From contig JADJAA010000001.1 in the NCBI GenBank assembly GCA_016704485.1, positions 310,001 through 374,000 on the forward strand: DNA of 64,000 bases. The letters are read 5' to 3'. Position 1 is the stretch's first letter; each line of letters begins with the position of its first letter. The notes under the pieces are model-generated. The model had not been told where the DNA came from, did no database searches, and saw nothing but the letters and a program-made list of their open reading frames with translations. Shown one piece after another: positions 43,379-53,085 of this stretch. Both the position numbers and the translations under genes were made by a program. Source of the stretch: Flavobacteriales bacterium (GTDB taxonomy: Bacteria > Bacteroidota > Bacteroidia > Flavobacteriales_F > PHOS-HE28).

Positions 43379-44506
43379 TTATTGAAAAAAGCTTTTCACC
43401 GCGTTGGTGATATGTGTAAGTTGATCATTCTCCAGCTCTGTACTCATGGGGAGCGAGAGCACTTCCAGTGTTAATTTCTCGGTTATTGGAAGACTACCTT
43501 CCGGAAACTGAGCGGTCTTATACGCAGATTGTAGGTGACAGGGTACAGGATAGTAGATCATTGCCGGTATCCCCCTGTCTTCCAAGTGTTTCTTTAGACC
43601 ATCCCGATGCCCTCCGGTCACTTTCAGCGTGTATTGATGGAATACATGCGTGCTGTTCGGGCTGCGTTCCGGGATCGAAATATCTTTCAGGTCCTTGAAC
43701 GCATTGTCATAGAATGTTGCCGCCGCATTCCGCGCAGCATCGTACTCGGATAAATGCTTCAACTTGATCCGCAATATCGCCGCTTGTATGGCATCCAACC
43801 GGCTATTCACTCCAACCACTTCATGGTAGTACCGAGTATCACTTCCATGATTGCAGATGCGTCGGACTTTCTTTGCGAGTTCATCATCGTTGGTGAACAA
43901 CGCACCGCCGTCCCCATAACACCCCAGATTCTTGCTCGGAAAGAAACTAGTGCTCGCAATATGACCTATTGAACCGCTCTTCCGTTGCGTTCCATCCTTG
44001 CGTGTATACACAGCACCGATCGCCTGAGCGTTGTCCTCGATCACGAATAATCCGTGCATTTCCGCAATGGCCATGATCGCATCCATATCCGCTGTTTGGC
44101 CAAATAAGTGAACGGGGATAATGGCCTTGGTACGCGGAGTGATCTTACGTTCCACATCCGCAGGATCCAGATTGAATGTCCCAGGAAGCACGTCCGCGAA
44201 AACAGGAGTTATCCCAAGCAAGGCAACCACTTCGACAGTTGCCACGAACGTGAACGAGGCGGTTATTACTTCATCGCCACGCTCCAGCCCCAACGCCATC
44301 ATTGCGATCTGCAATGCATCGGTCCCATTCGCGCATGCAATGGTGTTCTTAACCCCGATGAATTCCGATAACTCGTTCTCGAACGCTTTTACTTCGGGCC
44401 CTCCAATGAACGCGGCACTGCCCATGATCCGCTGAACGGCGGCATCCACTTCGGGCTTGATCTTCTCGTATTGGCCGACCAGATCGACCATTTGTATTGG
44501 CTTCAT
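43379..44506 (-). CDS. DegT/DnrJ/EryC1/StrS aminotransferase, WbpE-like
   Basis: A 375-aa PLP aminotransferase: IQMVDLVGQYEKIKPEVD, SAAFIGGPEVKAFE, CANGTDALQIAM, FVIEDNAQAIGA, and the PLP lysine in TSFFPSKNLGCYGDGGA, then RLDAIQAAILRIKL. The N-terminal MVDL and the lysine context match WbpE/WlbC, which aminates the 3-keto sugar made by WbpB. First gene of the operon. ATG at 44506 is required because the promoter box at 44544-44551 lies inside the longer frame. Confidence 0.9.
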   Translation of the reverse strand: MKPIQMVDLVGQYEKIKPEVDAAVQRIMGSAAFIGGPEVKAFENELSEFIGVKNTIACANGTDALQIAMMALGLERGDEVITASFTFVATVEVVALLGITPVFADVLPGTFNLDPADVERKITPRTKAIIPVHLFGQTADMDAIMAIAEMHGLFVIEDNAQAIGAVYTRKDGTQRKSGSIGHIASTSFFPSKNLGCYGDGGALFTNDDELAKKVRRICNHGSDTRYYHEVVGVNSRLDAIQAAILRIKLKHLSEYDAARNAAATFYDNAFKDLKDISIPERSPNSTHVFHQYTLKVTGGHRDGLKKHLEDRGIPAMIYYPVPCHLQSAYKTAQFPEGSLPITEKLTLEVLSLPMSTELENDQLTHITNAVKSFFQ

Positions 44507-44543
44507 CAATGTGCTTCGCGATGACCGAACCATTTCGGCGCGG

Positions 44544-44551
44544 CGAAGATA
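44544..44551 (-). promoter_or_regulatory. Probable -7 box (TATCTTCG) of the polysaccharide operon
   Basis: TAnnTTCG match on the minus strand, 37 bases before the aminotransferase ATG. It would drive all nine genes down to 35105. Confidence 0.5.
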
Positions 44552-44593
44552 GTTATCCAATACGCCTGATCGGACGGTTGCACGAACTGCGTT

Positions 44594-44601
44594 TAACTTC
44601 G
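44594..44601 (+). promoter_or_regulatory. Probable -7 box (TAACTTCG) of the beta-barrel gene
   Basis: TAnnTTCG match only seven bases before the ATG at 44609, divergent from the operon promoter. Confidence 0.45.
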
Positions 44602-44608
44602 CGGTCCT

Positions 44609-45367
44609 ATGCGTATCACACGACCAATTCTTTTCACGCTATTCCTGTTTTTCGCCTCAGCTTCATTTGCCCAGCGCGATATTCGGGATACGACCATTGC
44701 CCTGACTTCAGTTACCGCCAGTTATGCTTACCAGATCCCAAGCGGAGACATGGCGCTCCGTTTCGGGAATAACAGCAACATCGGTATCAATGCGTTCTAT
44801 AAGAACAAGCGGAATTATTTCTTCGGTGCCGAAGGTTCGTTCCTATTCGGAAATAAGGTGGTTGAGTCCGGATTACTGCGCAATGTGATAAACAGCGAAG
44901 GACAGATCGTCGATGCCGATGGTGTGCAGGCCGATGTACTCATTTACGAACGCGGATGGACGGCGATGGGGATCATCGGCAAGATCATACCGGTCGTGGG
45001 ACCGAACCCGAATTCCGGAATGATCCTGAAATTCGGTGTTGGCTACCTCCGGCACAAGATCCGTGTACAGACCCAAAAGAACGTTGTACCACAATTGGAA
45101 GGTGAATACTTGGAAGGCTATGACCGCCTCGCCGCTGGCCCGATGGGATCACTGATGGTCGGTTATCAGCATTTCGGCAATCGGCGGTTCATCAATTTCA
45201 TGATCGGCTTCGAGGTCATTGCCGCATTTACGGAGCCACTCAGAGCTTTTAATTTCGATACGGAACGAGCAGAAACAGGAACGCGGAACGACGGCCTGAC
45301 CGGTCTTCGCGTAGGCTGGAGCCTTCCGATCTATAAACGTACAGATGACCGCTATCATTATTATTGA
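44609..45367 (+). CDS. Outer membrane beta-barrel-like protein
   Basis: A 252-aa protein with a signal peptide (MRITRPILFTLFLFFASASF, cleaved near AQR) and alternating hydrophobic/aromatic strands: TASYAYQIP, NIGINAFYK, YFFGAEGSFLFG, LKFGVGYLRHKIRV, GSLMVGYQHFG, NFMIGFEVIAAF and LTGLRVGWSLPIYK, ending RYHYY. This pattern suggests an 8-12-strand barrel. No named family recognised. It is followed nine bases later by the Kdo transferase gene, suggesting a link to LPS or envelope assembly. Confidence 0.72.
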   Translation: MRITRPILFTLFLFFASASFAQRDIRDTTIALTSVTASYAYQIPSGDMALRFGNNSNIGINAFYKNKRNYFFGAEGSFLFGNKVVESGLLRNVINSEGQIVDADGVQADVLIYERGWTAMGIIGKIIPVVGPNPNSGMILKFGVGYLRHKIRVQTQKNVVPQLEGEYLEGYDRLAAGPMGSLMVGYQHFGNRRFINFMIGFEVIAAFTEPLRAFNFDTERAETGTRNDGLTGLRVGWSLPIYKRTDDRYHYY

Positions 45368-45376
45368 TCATGGATC

Positions 45377-46651
45377 ATGCCATTGCTCTATGATCTAGGT
45401 ACGCGGTGCTATCATTTGGGCATCAAGCTTGCTGCACCATTCGTTCCCAAAGCAAAGCAATGGGTACACGGCCGGAAAGGAACTTGGGATCAACTTGCCT
45501 CAGTTTCGAAAAAAGTGAACGGTTGCATATGGATGCACGCTGCAAGTGTCGGAGAATTCGAACAGGGCCTTCCAGTATTGGAAGCGATCAAAAAGGTTCA
45601 TCCCGATGTTCCAATAGTGGTAACCTTCTTCAGTCCGAGTGGATACGAAGCCCGCAAAAACCATCCGATAGCCGACCACGTGGAATTCCTCCCACCCGAT
45701 GGCCGCACCAATGCAGAGCGGCTGTATGCGATGATCAAACCACGGATCGCGTTATTCGTTAAGTACGAATTCTGGTACCATCATTTAAAGACGCTTCATC
45801 ATCACAACGTGCCATTGTTCCTGATCTCCGGCACGTTCCGCAATGACCAACCATTCTTCAACTGGTATGGGAACACGCACCGTGCGATGCTCAGCACCTT
45901 TTCTCATCTCTTCGTGCAGGACGAAAAAAGCAGATCACTGCTCGCATCACTTGGGAAGACCAATGTGACGGTCGCCGGAGATACGCGCTTCGATCGCGTT
46001 GCAGAAATTGCAGCGAATGATCCTGGCCTCGCTGTTGCGAAGGCATGGAAGGGTGACCAACCGCTCTTGGTCTGCGGAAGTACGTGGCCTGCGGATGAAG
46101 AATTGATCGTTGCCGCAATTGGGAAGAACAAACTTGTGGTGGTCCCGCATGAACTTTCAGAGACCCATTTGAAACAGATCGAAACCAGATCCCCAAAGCC
46201 CTTGGTGCGCTGGAGCGAACTGGAAGACTCGCCGATACAGAGCGTTACTGAAATTCTCGGTAAGGAAAGATCCGGCACCTTATTGGTTGATCGAATGGGA
46301 TTGCTTGCTCGCCTATACGCTTATGCTGACATCGTATACATCGGCGGTGGTTTTGGCGATGGTATTCACAGTGTGTTGGAGGCCGTCGCTTGGGGAAAGC
46401 CTGTGATCTTCGGCCCGAACCACAGAAAATTCGTAGAGGCCGAAGCCTTGGTCGAAGCCGGTGCCGGATTCGAGGTGCGCACTTCGGCAGAGCTTCAGAA
46501 GGTCCTGGAGCGGTTGAACGGTGACCCGAAAGAATTGCAGGCAGCGTCAGCTATTGCCAGCACCTATGTGCAGAACAACGTAGGAGCTACGGCGAAGATC
46601 ATCGCATTCATTCTTCCATTGCTTGTTCATGAACAGATCAATCCATCGTGA
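45377..46651 (+). CDS. waaA: 3-deoxy-D-manno-octulosonate (Kdo) transferase
   Basis: GT-B glycosyltransferase that adds Kdo to lipid A. The 424-aa protein shows WMHAASVGEFEQGLPV, VTFFSPSGYE, FLPPDGRTNAERLY, ALFVKYEFWYHHLKTL, LISGTFR, VAGDTRFDRV, and the C-terminal VYIGGGFGDGIHSVLEAVAWGKPVIFGP nucleotide-sugar site. Length and all motifs fit KdtA/WaaA. Converges with and overlaps the 46638 gene by 14 bases. Confidence 0.96.
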   Translation: MPLLYDLGTRCYHLGIKLAAPFVPKAKQWVHGRKGTWDQLASVSKKVNGCIWMHAASVGEFEQGLPVLEAIKKVHPDVPIVVTFFSPSGYEARKNHPIADHVEFLPPDGRTNAERLYAMIKPRIALFVKYEFWYHHLKTLHHHNVPLFLISGTFRNDQPFFNWYGNTHRAMLSTFSHLFVQDEKSRSLLASLGKTNVTVAGDTRFDRVAEIAANDPGLAVAKAWKGDQPLLVCGSTWPADEELIVAAIGKNKLVVVPHELSETHLKQIETRSPKPLVRWSELEDSPIQSVTEILGKERSGTLLVDRMGLLARLYAYADIVYIGGGFGDGIHSVLEAVAWGKPVIFGPNHRKFVEAEALVEAGAGFEVRTSAELQKVLERLNGDPKELQAASAIASTYVQNNVGATAKIIAFILPLLVHEQINPS

Positions 46652-48212
46652 GGTCCACGCGGATCGGTAAAGTCCGGTCTCCGTTCATCCTGTGCGAGCC
46701 GGACAAATAGTATTCCTGTGGACCGAACTGGTACATGTGTCGACCAACAATGAAATCATTCGCACCCGAGCTGCGCATTATTGCCTTGGCTTTGAATTCC
46801 CCGGTTTCATCGAATACGACCGTGGTCGAGAATGGCGACTTAACATTCAAGTAGTTGAGCTTATTATCTCCGGCTTTTCGTTTCTCCGCTTGTTCGTCGT
46901 TATCGATCAACATCAGGACAAGCTGGTCCTTATACACTGCACTGAAAACGTTGCCAATGGCTTTATCCGTTGTGTAGAGCAATCTTCGGAATGTCTGTTT
47001 CCACGTCTCTCCACCCTCAGCATCCAAACAGGAAACAACCAACGGACCATGGATCCATCGAAGACCGGCCATGGCTGTTTTGGAATCGATCGCATCGGTC
47101 TCCTGGAAATATTCACGCACGAGAAAATATCCACCATCCGAACGTGGCAGAATGTCAATGATCCGAATTGCGTTGTTCGTAGGAGCGCGGTCGACCGGGT
47201 CCAATGCAAGTGTCTCCGTATGGACCTTTTCAAACTTGGATGTTACCGGAGACCATTTACCAATGAACTCTCCTAAAGTGGGTTCTTCCTTGGGCGTAGT
47301 ACCTGAATAAATACCCGCTATTAAAACAGTGGAATCCGGCATTGAACGGTAAACAATGTTCTTGGCGAACCGCGCTTTTCCAAGACCGAGGTCCACATCC
47401 ACAACGCCATCACCATTCACCCGGTGCATGACCAAGGTGTAACTCGTAGTGTCTTTCTTCATATCCGTTACTGGCTTTACGTTGCGCTCCGTGAAAAGCG
47501 CATTGCCCAGCACATCCACATGCAGGTCCTGAAAGCGGGCTCCCTCAGGCAGTTCCAAGGTCTGCTTCCAGACCACTTTCATGTTCTTATCCACCATGAC
47601 CATGGGACAGTATGTTTCGCCCTTTACACTTTTCACAGCAGTGCTGTAGATCAATACCTTGTTGCGATCAGGTGAGTAGATGGCATGGAAAGGGTCATGA
47701 TACCCTTCATCGCTCTTCAGCTTCGTGCCATCGCCATATGTCTTTGTATCAAAAGCACACAACAGCTCAAGTGGTCGATGTCCGGCGGTCATATTCGGAT
47801 CGGTCTTCTGCCAATACAACTGCGTAATCCCAAGGACCGTATCGCGGCGCGAAGCGATCATGACCGGATCCGCTCCCAACAACACAACGGTCTCAAAAAA
47901 TAATGGATCCGACCCGAAACGCGGTTGCGGCGTCTGCGTTCGAATTATGCCCAATTTCGCACGGTCATATAGTTCGAATTGGGGAATACCGTCGGCATAG
48001 CGCAGGATACCGGTCCCTTGCTCATCGACACGCGTTACAAAAAGTGACCTGTCATTCAGATCGATAATGGTCCCGATCGGCCGCTTATCAATGTTCCCAG
48101 CATCGGGGGCCAAGGTTGCTTTGACCTTCAGTTTCCCCGCTTGTGCGAAACACGACGCACCTATGAGCAATGAACAAAGTATGAATGAAGAGCGCTGGTA
48201 TGTTATCGTCAT
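46638..48212 (-). CDS. Secreted protein of unknown function
   Basis: A 524-aa protein with a signal peptide (LCSLLIGASCFAQ, ATG at 48212). The body has repeated strand-rich units of the kind VVWKQTLELPEGARFQDLHV, IIDILPRSDGGYFLVREY and VFSAVYKDQLVLMLIDND that suggest a propeller-like fold. It contains no T9SS sorting domain, lipobox or transmembrane helix beyond the signal, so a periplasmic or outer-membrane-associated location is likely. I do not recognise the family. Probably transcribed with the MazG-like gene 72 bases upstream. Confidence 0.75.
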   Translation of the reverse strand: MTITYQRSSFILCSLLIGASCFAQAGKLKVKATLAPDAGNIDKRPIGTIIDLNDRSLFVTRVDEQGTGILRYADGIPQFELYDRAKLGIIRTQTPQPRFGSDPLFFETVVLLGADPVMIASRRDTVLGITQLYWQKTDPNMTAGHRPLELLCAFDTKTYGDGTKLKSDEGYHDPFHAIYSPDRNKVLIYSTAVKSVKGETYCPMVMVDKNMKVVWKQTLELPEGARFQDLHVDVLGNALFTERNVKPVTDMKKDTTSYTLVMHRVNGDGVVDVDLGLGKARFAKNIVYRSMPDSTVLIAGIYSGTTPKEEPTLGEFIGKWSPVTSKFEKVHTETLALDPVDRAPTNNAIRIIDILPRSDGGYFLVREYFQETDAIDSKTAMAGLRWIHGPLVVSCLDAEGGETWKQTFRRLLYTTDKAIGNVFSAVYKDQLVLMLIDNDEQAEKRKAGDNKLNYLNVKSPFSTTVVFDETGEFKAKAIMRSSGANDFIVGRHMYQFGPQEYYLSGSHRMNGDRTLPIRVDLTMD

Positions 48213-48284
48213 GATCAAGATCCGAAGTTGGCGGGAAAGATAAGTTGAGCGGCTTGTATGGACCAATACCGTGCCATGCGTTGA

Positions 48285-48629
48285 TCACCGCAATTTCGGG
48301 TTGTTCCTATGCCGATCCTTATCCCGCTTGGTCTTTTCCTCCATGCGTTGGGTCCACGCCTGTTGTAGGTCAGTGTTGGTCTGATTGGCCAAACACAAAA
48401 CGACAAAGAGTACATCGGCCAACTCCGAACCCAGATCCTTATCCCTGTCACTGTCCTTTTCGCTTTGCTCGCCATAACGACGTGCCATGATGCGAGCAAC
48501 CTCCCCTACCTCTTCCGTAAGCATGGCCATGTTGGTGAGTTCGTTGAAGTACCGTACACCATGGTTGGTGATCCATTCATCTACTTGTTCTTGAAGATTG
48601 ATCAACGGTAATTCTCCGGTTCTTCCCAT
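48285..48629 (-). CDS. MazG-like nucleotide pyrophosphohydrolase
   Basis: A 114-aa single-domain all-alpha NTP pyrophosphohydrolase. Metal-binding residues are visible in LTEEVGEVARIMARR (EExxE) and SELADVLFVVLCLAN (ExxD). Such small MazG proteins hydrolyse noncanonical NTPs or dNTPs. The C-terminal tail is Lys/Arg-rich. Confidence 0.9.
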   Translation of the reverse strand: MGRTGELPLINLQEQVDEWITNHGVRYFNELTNMAMLTEEVGEVARIMARRYGEQSEKDSDRDKDLGSELADVLFVVLCLANQTNTDLQQAWTQRMEEKTKRDKDRHRNNPKLR

Positions 48630-49075
48630 GTTCGATCCAGGTATTCAATTAGTCAATTTTATTCTTCACCCATGCGAAGTACGATACGATTTCGCAATTT
48701 GATCCAAGAAAATTTTCAAAAAAGAGGCAACCCTCGAACAAATCGCTCGTCTACCGAAAATGAGCTTGGCGCTGTAGGAAAGCATTACCAACACTTTTTA
48801 TGCACATTCCTTGGATTGATAGCTTGGATCCTATACATTGCGCCGCTATTACTGCTAGTTTCAATTCCGAACAGGGCAAAATAGCATGACGAATAAAATT
48901 AGTGCCAACTCAAAACCAAGCTCCCTTGGATCATCGTTCAGCTTCTATTAGCACACCTTACGCGCCATCGGATATTCGATTGGCATCATGGAAGTTCATT
49001 TTACTAAGTCCTCCTTGTAGGGTTGATATCCCTTGTCGTCCGTTTCATTTAAAAAAAACAACCAAAACCCAAAGA
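48630..49075 (+). other. Intergenic leader of the first giant surface protein
   Basis: No supported gene. A 70-codon frame (48672-48884) with one hydrophobic segment is possible but has no ribosome site or homologue known to me. From about 48870 the sequence matches the space before the second giant gene (53430-53670): shared pieces include aaatagcatgacgaat, ctcccttgga, ctaagtcctc and cgtttcattta. These may hold common regulatory signals. Confidence 0.6.
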
Positions 49076-52000
49076 ATGAAGAATACAAACTCTAGTAATC
49101 CACTGTGGCGGCGAACGTCGCGGTGGGCAAGAACAGGTGGCCTTATTGGCGGCCTCCTTATAGCACAGATCGGTTCCGCACAACAATGTTTGGTCGGTGG
49201 GTGCACATATGGTGCCAACCAATACCCGGGTGCTGATCAAATGTCTACAAGCGCTACATTCTCAACTGTCGCGACTGATAACTATGCCGGTGAGAACGGG
49301 CGGTATGCCGTTACGAGTGGCGAGACCTATGAATGGTCAGTCCGTACGAATGAAGGTGGTAATGCCCCTTATGATTCGCAATTGACCCTCTTCAGCGATG
49401 ATGGTGCTACCACGTATTGCTACAGTGATGATGTAGGCGGCGACGATGGATACATCAGTTGGACAGCGACCTATACTGGTTTTGCCCGTGTGCAGATAAA
49501 CGTTTACAACTGTCTCACGAACAGCACCAATACCACGCTGAGGTGGCGTTGTGTGACTTGTGGCCCGGCTCCTTTCTGCGGCGATCTGATCTGCAACGGA
49601 GCTGAAACAACGGCTACTTGTCCAGGTGATTGCCCACCTATTCCGGGATCATGTGATGCTCCGGTAGTTCTGACCAACGGTGTACCCCTCATTGGCGAAA
49701 CCACTTGTGGGTCCGGTGTATTGTTGCCGGACAACGCATGTAGCGCATCCTACGATGCGGACGCTGCTCCTAATGAGGCCATGGTGTATTCCTATACTAC
49801 AGGTGCAACTGCAGAGGACATTACCGTGCTGATGTCCAACATTACCAGTACTTACTCTGGTCTGTCCATGATATCCGGCACTTGTAACTCAGCTGGAGCC
49901 ACTTGCCTCGGATTCGTAGGTAATGGTGGAACCACAGACCGGTCGTTCACGGCCGTTGGTGTACCAGCTGCGACCACGGTACACATTTATGTAACGACAT
50001 GGCCTGCGCCAGACTGCGTAGCCAGTTATGACCTCGTACTTAACGCAGGTGCTCCTGCGGTTTGCGGTAACGCGATCTGTGAAGGTCCTGAGAATTTCGC
50101 TAACTGCCCTGGTGATTGCCCTGCAGCGCCCGGTCAGGATTGTACTACGGCAATTGATGTAAGCGCCGGTGGAACATTCAATAGCGGTGCATTCAATGGC
50201 GTCTATGAAGCCTTTGAGACCTGTTTTTCTGGTACGCCAGCTGCTGCGCGTTGGTTCGTTTATTCGGCTACAGCTGATGGAGATCTTAATGTATCTTCCT
50301 ATGGTATCGGTGGAACGGATAGTGAACTCGCGGTTGGTACCGGTACTTGTGGCTCACTGACCCAAGTTGCCTGCAGTGAAGACTTTGCTGGATCTCCGTA
50401 TGAATCAGAAGTCCAACTTGCTGTTACGAATGGAACGGACTACTATATTATGTGGGGCAACTATTACAGTAGCACCCCATTCAATTTCAACGTAACCTTT
50501 ATCCCAGCTGGTGCAGTTTGCGGTAATTCGGTCTGTGAAGGAGGCGAGAATTTCGCTAACTGCCCGGGTGATTGCCCAGCTGCTCCTGGTGAGGATTGTT
50601 CTTCTGCCATTGATGTAAGCGCCGGCGGAACATTCAATAGCGCTGCTATTAATGGCGTCTACGAGGGGTTCGAGAATTGTATGGCAAGTGCACCGGATAA
50701 GGCACGTTGGTTCGTTTATTCGGCTACCACTAACGGAAGTCTTAATGTCTCTTCTTACGGGATCGGTGGAACGGATAGCCAAGTCGCTGTTGGAACCGGA
50801 ACGTGTGGTTCGTTGACCCAAGTGGCTTGTAATGACGACTTTGCTGGTTTCCCGTATGAATCAGAAGTTGAATTCGCTGTCACTTCAGGAACGGATTACT
50901 ACATCATGTGGGGAAATGGATACAGTAGCGCCGCATTCAACTTCAATGTGACTTTTGTACCTCCGCCTGTTTGTGTAGCACCTGCTGCAACACGCACAAT
51001 TGTGCCGAACTGCCCTACAGGATTCGCTATCGACGTGAATGTGACCAGTTTGGGTATGACTTTAGCGGCACCTGCAACAAGCGCAACGATCGCGTATGAC
51101 TTGAACAGCGTTCCACAGACCCCGGTAACCGTTTTCACTACCGGCATTGAAACCCTTACCGGCTTTGTCGATGGTGACCTGATCGACAATATCGTTGTAC
51201 AACATGAAAGCAATGCTACTTGCGACTACGCGGGCTTGGCCTCTGTCACTTACACGTGCCCACCACCGCCACCTGCCAATGACGCGTGTGCGAATGCCAT
51301 ACCACTTGATTGCAACACCCTAGTGACCGGCACCACGACCAGTGCTACTTTAGAAACACCTGCACCCGCATTCTGCGGAACCGGTCTTACGGCTCCTGGA
51401 GTTTGGTATACTGTTGCTGGTTTTGACGGTCCTATGTTCGCGACACTTTGTGGTGCTACAGCCTATGATTCCAGGATCAACGTTTACTCAGGTTCATGCG
51501 GAGCATGGGTTTGTGTTGGTGGAAATGATGACAACTTCAGTTGTACTAGTAACACCGCCTCAAGCCGCCTTGAGTGGACCGGGTCTTCCGCTAATACATA
51601 CTACATCCTTGTTCAAGGATATAGCAGTGCGACCGGTGATTTCGATCTGTTCGTAGGTTGCGGAAGCAACAACAATTCCTGCCCGGATAACGGTCTTTCA
51701 ATTCAGTTCCAGACCGATGCTTCTCCATTCGAGACCACCTGGGATCTCTTGGACGCTACTGGTCAATATGTTATAGCTAGCGGCGGTCCTTTGGCTGCTC
51801 CTGGAGCATTGCTAGAGGAATTCGCTTGCGTACCTGATGGTTGCTACCAGTTCCGCGTGAAAGATAGCGGTGGTAATGGTATGAGTTCCGGTGGATATGT
51901 TGTACGTACCCAAGGAAACTATATTCGCATCATCGACGACGCGAACAACTTCAGCAGTGGTTCCACAAGCCAAGCCAGCGGGTCATTCTGCTTACCTATG

Positions 52001-53011
52001 GGTACTACGGATCTGTTATATTCCAGCTGCGATAAGTACTTCTGGGCAACCGGTGAATACATTGTTTGCAACGAAGATGCTGCTGTTGCTGCTGACTGGA
52101 ACGGTGGTGGACCTGCCGGTGCGGACTCCGGATACGATTTCTGGTTCTACAACCCGAATGGTGGTTACAGCTATGTGCGTTCACGTCGACACAATGTGTC
52201 CGACAACTTTGCGAACGTAGGTTCTAGCCGTACATGCCATATGAAGGTCAATAACTGGGCGGCTGCGAACCACATTCCTGATGGAGTGTTGATGAACGTA
52301 CGTATTCGTTCTGTTGTGAACGGTGTTGCAGGTGCTTATGGTCCAGCTTGCCGCTTTACACGTGATGAAGCTACGGCCGCTTGCCCTCCAACCTTGCTGT
52401 TCGACGTACCAGGATTCCCACAGTTCTATAGCTGCGGTGTGAACCGTAACTTCGTGAGCAGTACAGCGAACCGCTTGTACGCTCGCCCTATAGCTGGTGC
52501 TACGCAGTACCGCTTCACCTTCGACAATGCTGAGTTGGCATCGCCGATCGTTCGCGTAGCGAATAACTACTACTTGAGCTTGGGTTGGTCCATTGGTGTT
52601 GCTCCACCATTGGTTGCAGGACAGACGTATGACGTAACTGTTGAAGCATTCAAAGGAGGTAACTGGTGCATTCCAGGTAATGTGTGTCTTGTTACCATCA
52701 ATAACCCAGTAGCTGGTGGTCAACAGAACGTTGCTTTGGACGGTGGATCCGCATTGAACATGTGGCCTAACCCGAATAACGGTGATGTGCTGAACATGAG
52801 CCTGCTGGTTGCTGATCCATTCATCACTTCTGTGAGCATGGACATCTTCGACCTCAGCGGCAAGCGTATGATCGCACGTACTGTTGGTATCCAGGATGGT
52901 CTTATCAACACGACCATTGACCTGAACGGCGACCTCGCTGATGGTATGTACATGGTAAAAGTTACTGCTGGTGATGAAGTATTCACACAACGTGTGGTGA
53001 TCCAGAAGTAA
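49076..53011 (+). CDS. Giant T9SS surface protein 1 (Cys-repeat/PPC-like)
   Basis: A 1311-aa secreted protein. ATG at 49076 opens MKNTNSSNPLWRR, and the signal peptide ends near QIGSAQQ. Three short Cys-repeats of the form CGNxxCEGxENxxNCPGDC occur at about 49579, 50065 and 50521. Two are followed by ~130-residue PPC-like domains that are close copies of each other (TAIDVSAGGTFNSGA, ARWFVYSATADGDLNVSSYG, YYIMWGNYYSS). Then come further binding-type domains, the ~250-residue module shared with the next two genes (YDFWFYNPNGGYSYVRSR, CHMKVNNW, LFDVPGFPQFYSCGV), and a type A sorting domain (LNMWPNPNNGDVLNMS to RVVIQK). Likely a cell-surface adhesin or matrix protein. Intact in this sequence. Confidence 0.88.
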   Translation: MKNTNSSNPLWRRTSRWARTGGLIGGLLIAQIGSAQQCLVGGCTYGANQYPGADQMSTSATFSTVATDNYAGENGRYAVTSGETYEWSVRTNEGGNAPYDSQLTLFSDDGATTYCYSDDVGGDDGYISWTATYTGFARVQINVYNCLTNSTNTTLRWRCVTCGPAPFCGDLICNGAETTATCPGDCPPIPGSCDAPVVLTNGVPLIGETTCGSGVLLPDNACSASYDADAAPNEAMVYSYTTGATAEDITVLMSNITSTYSGLSMISGTCNSAGATCLGFVGNGGTTDRSFTAVGVPAATTVHIYVTTWPAPDCVASYDLVLNAGAPAVCGNAICEGPENFANCPGDCPAAPGQDCTTAIDVSAGGTFNSGAFNGVYEAFETCFSGTPAAARWFVYSATADGDLNVSSYGIGGTDSELAVGTGTCGSLTQVACSEDFAGSPYESEVQLAVTNGTDYYIMWGNYYSSTPFNFNVTFIPAGAVCGNSVCEGGENFANCPGDCPAAPGEDCSSAIDVSAGGTFNSAAINGVYEGFENCMASAPDKARWFVYSATTNGSLNVSSYGIGGTDSQVAVGTGTCGSLTQVACNDDFAGFPYESEVEFAVTSGTDYYIMWGNGYSSAAFNFNVTFVPPPVCVAPAATRTIVPNCPTGFAIDVNVTSLGMTLAAPATSATIAYDLNSVPQTPVTVFTTGIETLTGFVDGDLIDNIVVQHESNATCDYAGLASVTYTCPPPPPANDACANAIPLDCNTLVTGTTTSATLETPAPAFCGTGLTAPGVWYTVAGFDGPMFATLCGATAYDSRINVYSGSCGAWVCVGGNDDNFSCTSNTASSRLEWTGSSANTYYILVQGYSSATGDFDLFVGCGSNNNSCPDNGLSIQFQTDASPFETTWDLLDATGQYVIASGGPLAAPGALLEEFACVPDGCYQFRVKDSGGNGMSSGGYVVRTQGNYIRIIDDANNFSSGSTSQASGSFCLPMGTTDLLYSSCDKYFWATGEYIVCNEDAAVAADWNGGGPAGADSGYDFWFYNPNGGYSYVRSRRHNVSDNFANVGSSRTCHMKVNNWAAANHIPDGVLMNVRIRSVVNGVAGAYGPACRFTRDEATAACPPTLLFDVPGFPQFYSCGVNRNFVSSTANRLYARPIAGATQYRFTFDNAELASPIVRVANNYYLSLGWSIGVAPPLVAGQTYDVTVEAFKGGNWCIPGNVCLVTINNPVAGGQQNVALDGGSALNMWPNPNNGDVLNMSLLVADPFITSVSMDIFDLSGKRMIARTVGIQDGLINTTIDLNGDLADGMYMVKVTAGDEVFTQRVVIQK

Positions 53012-53050
53012 GCTGAATAACCTACGATCCCAGGATCGTTAACGAACATG

Positions 53051-53085
53051 ACCCCCGTACCGAAAGGTGCGGGGGTTCTTGTTTT
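53051..53085 (+). terminator. Intrinsic terminator after giant protein 1
   Basis: acccccgtacc and ggtgcgggggt with a gaaa loop, followed by tcttgtttt. The same terminator follows all three giant genes. Confidence 0.85.

Noticed and set aside
48672..48884. A 70-codon frame with one hydrophobic segment before giant protein 1
   Set aside because: No promoter or ribosome site seen and no recognisable family; the region behaves as intergenic sequence.
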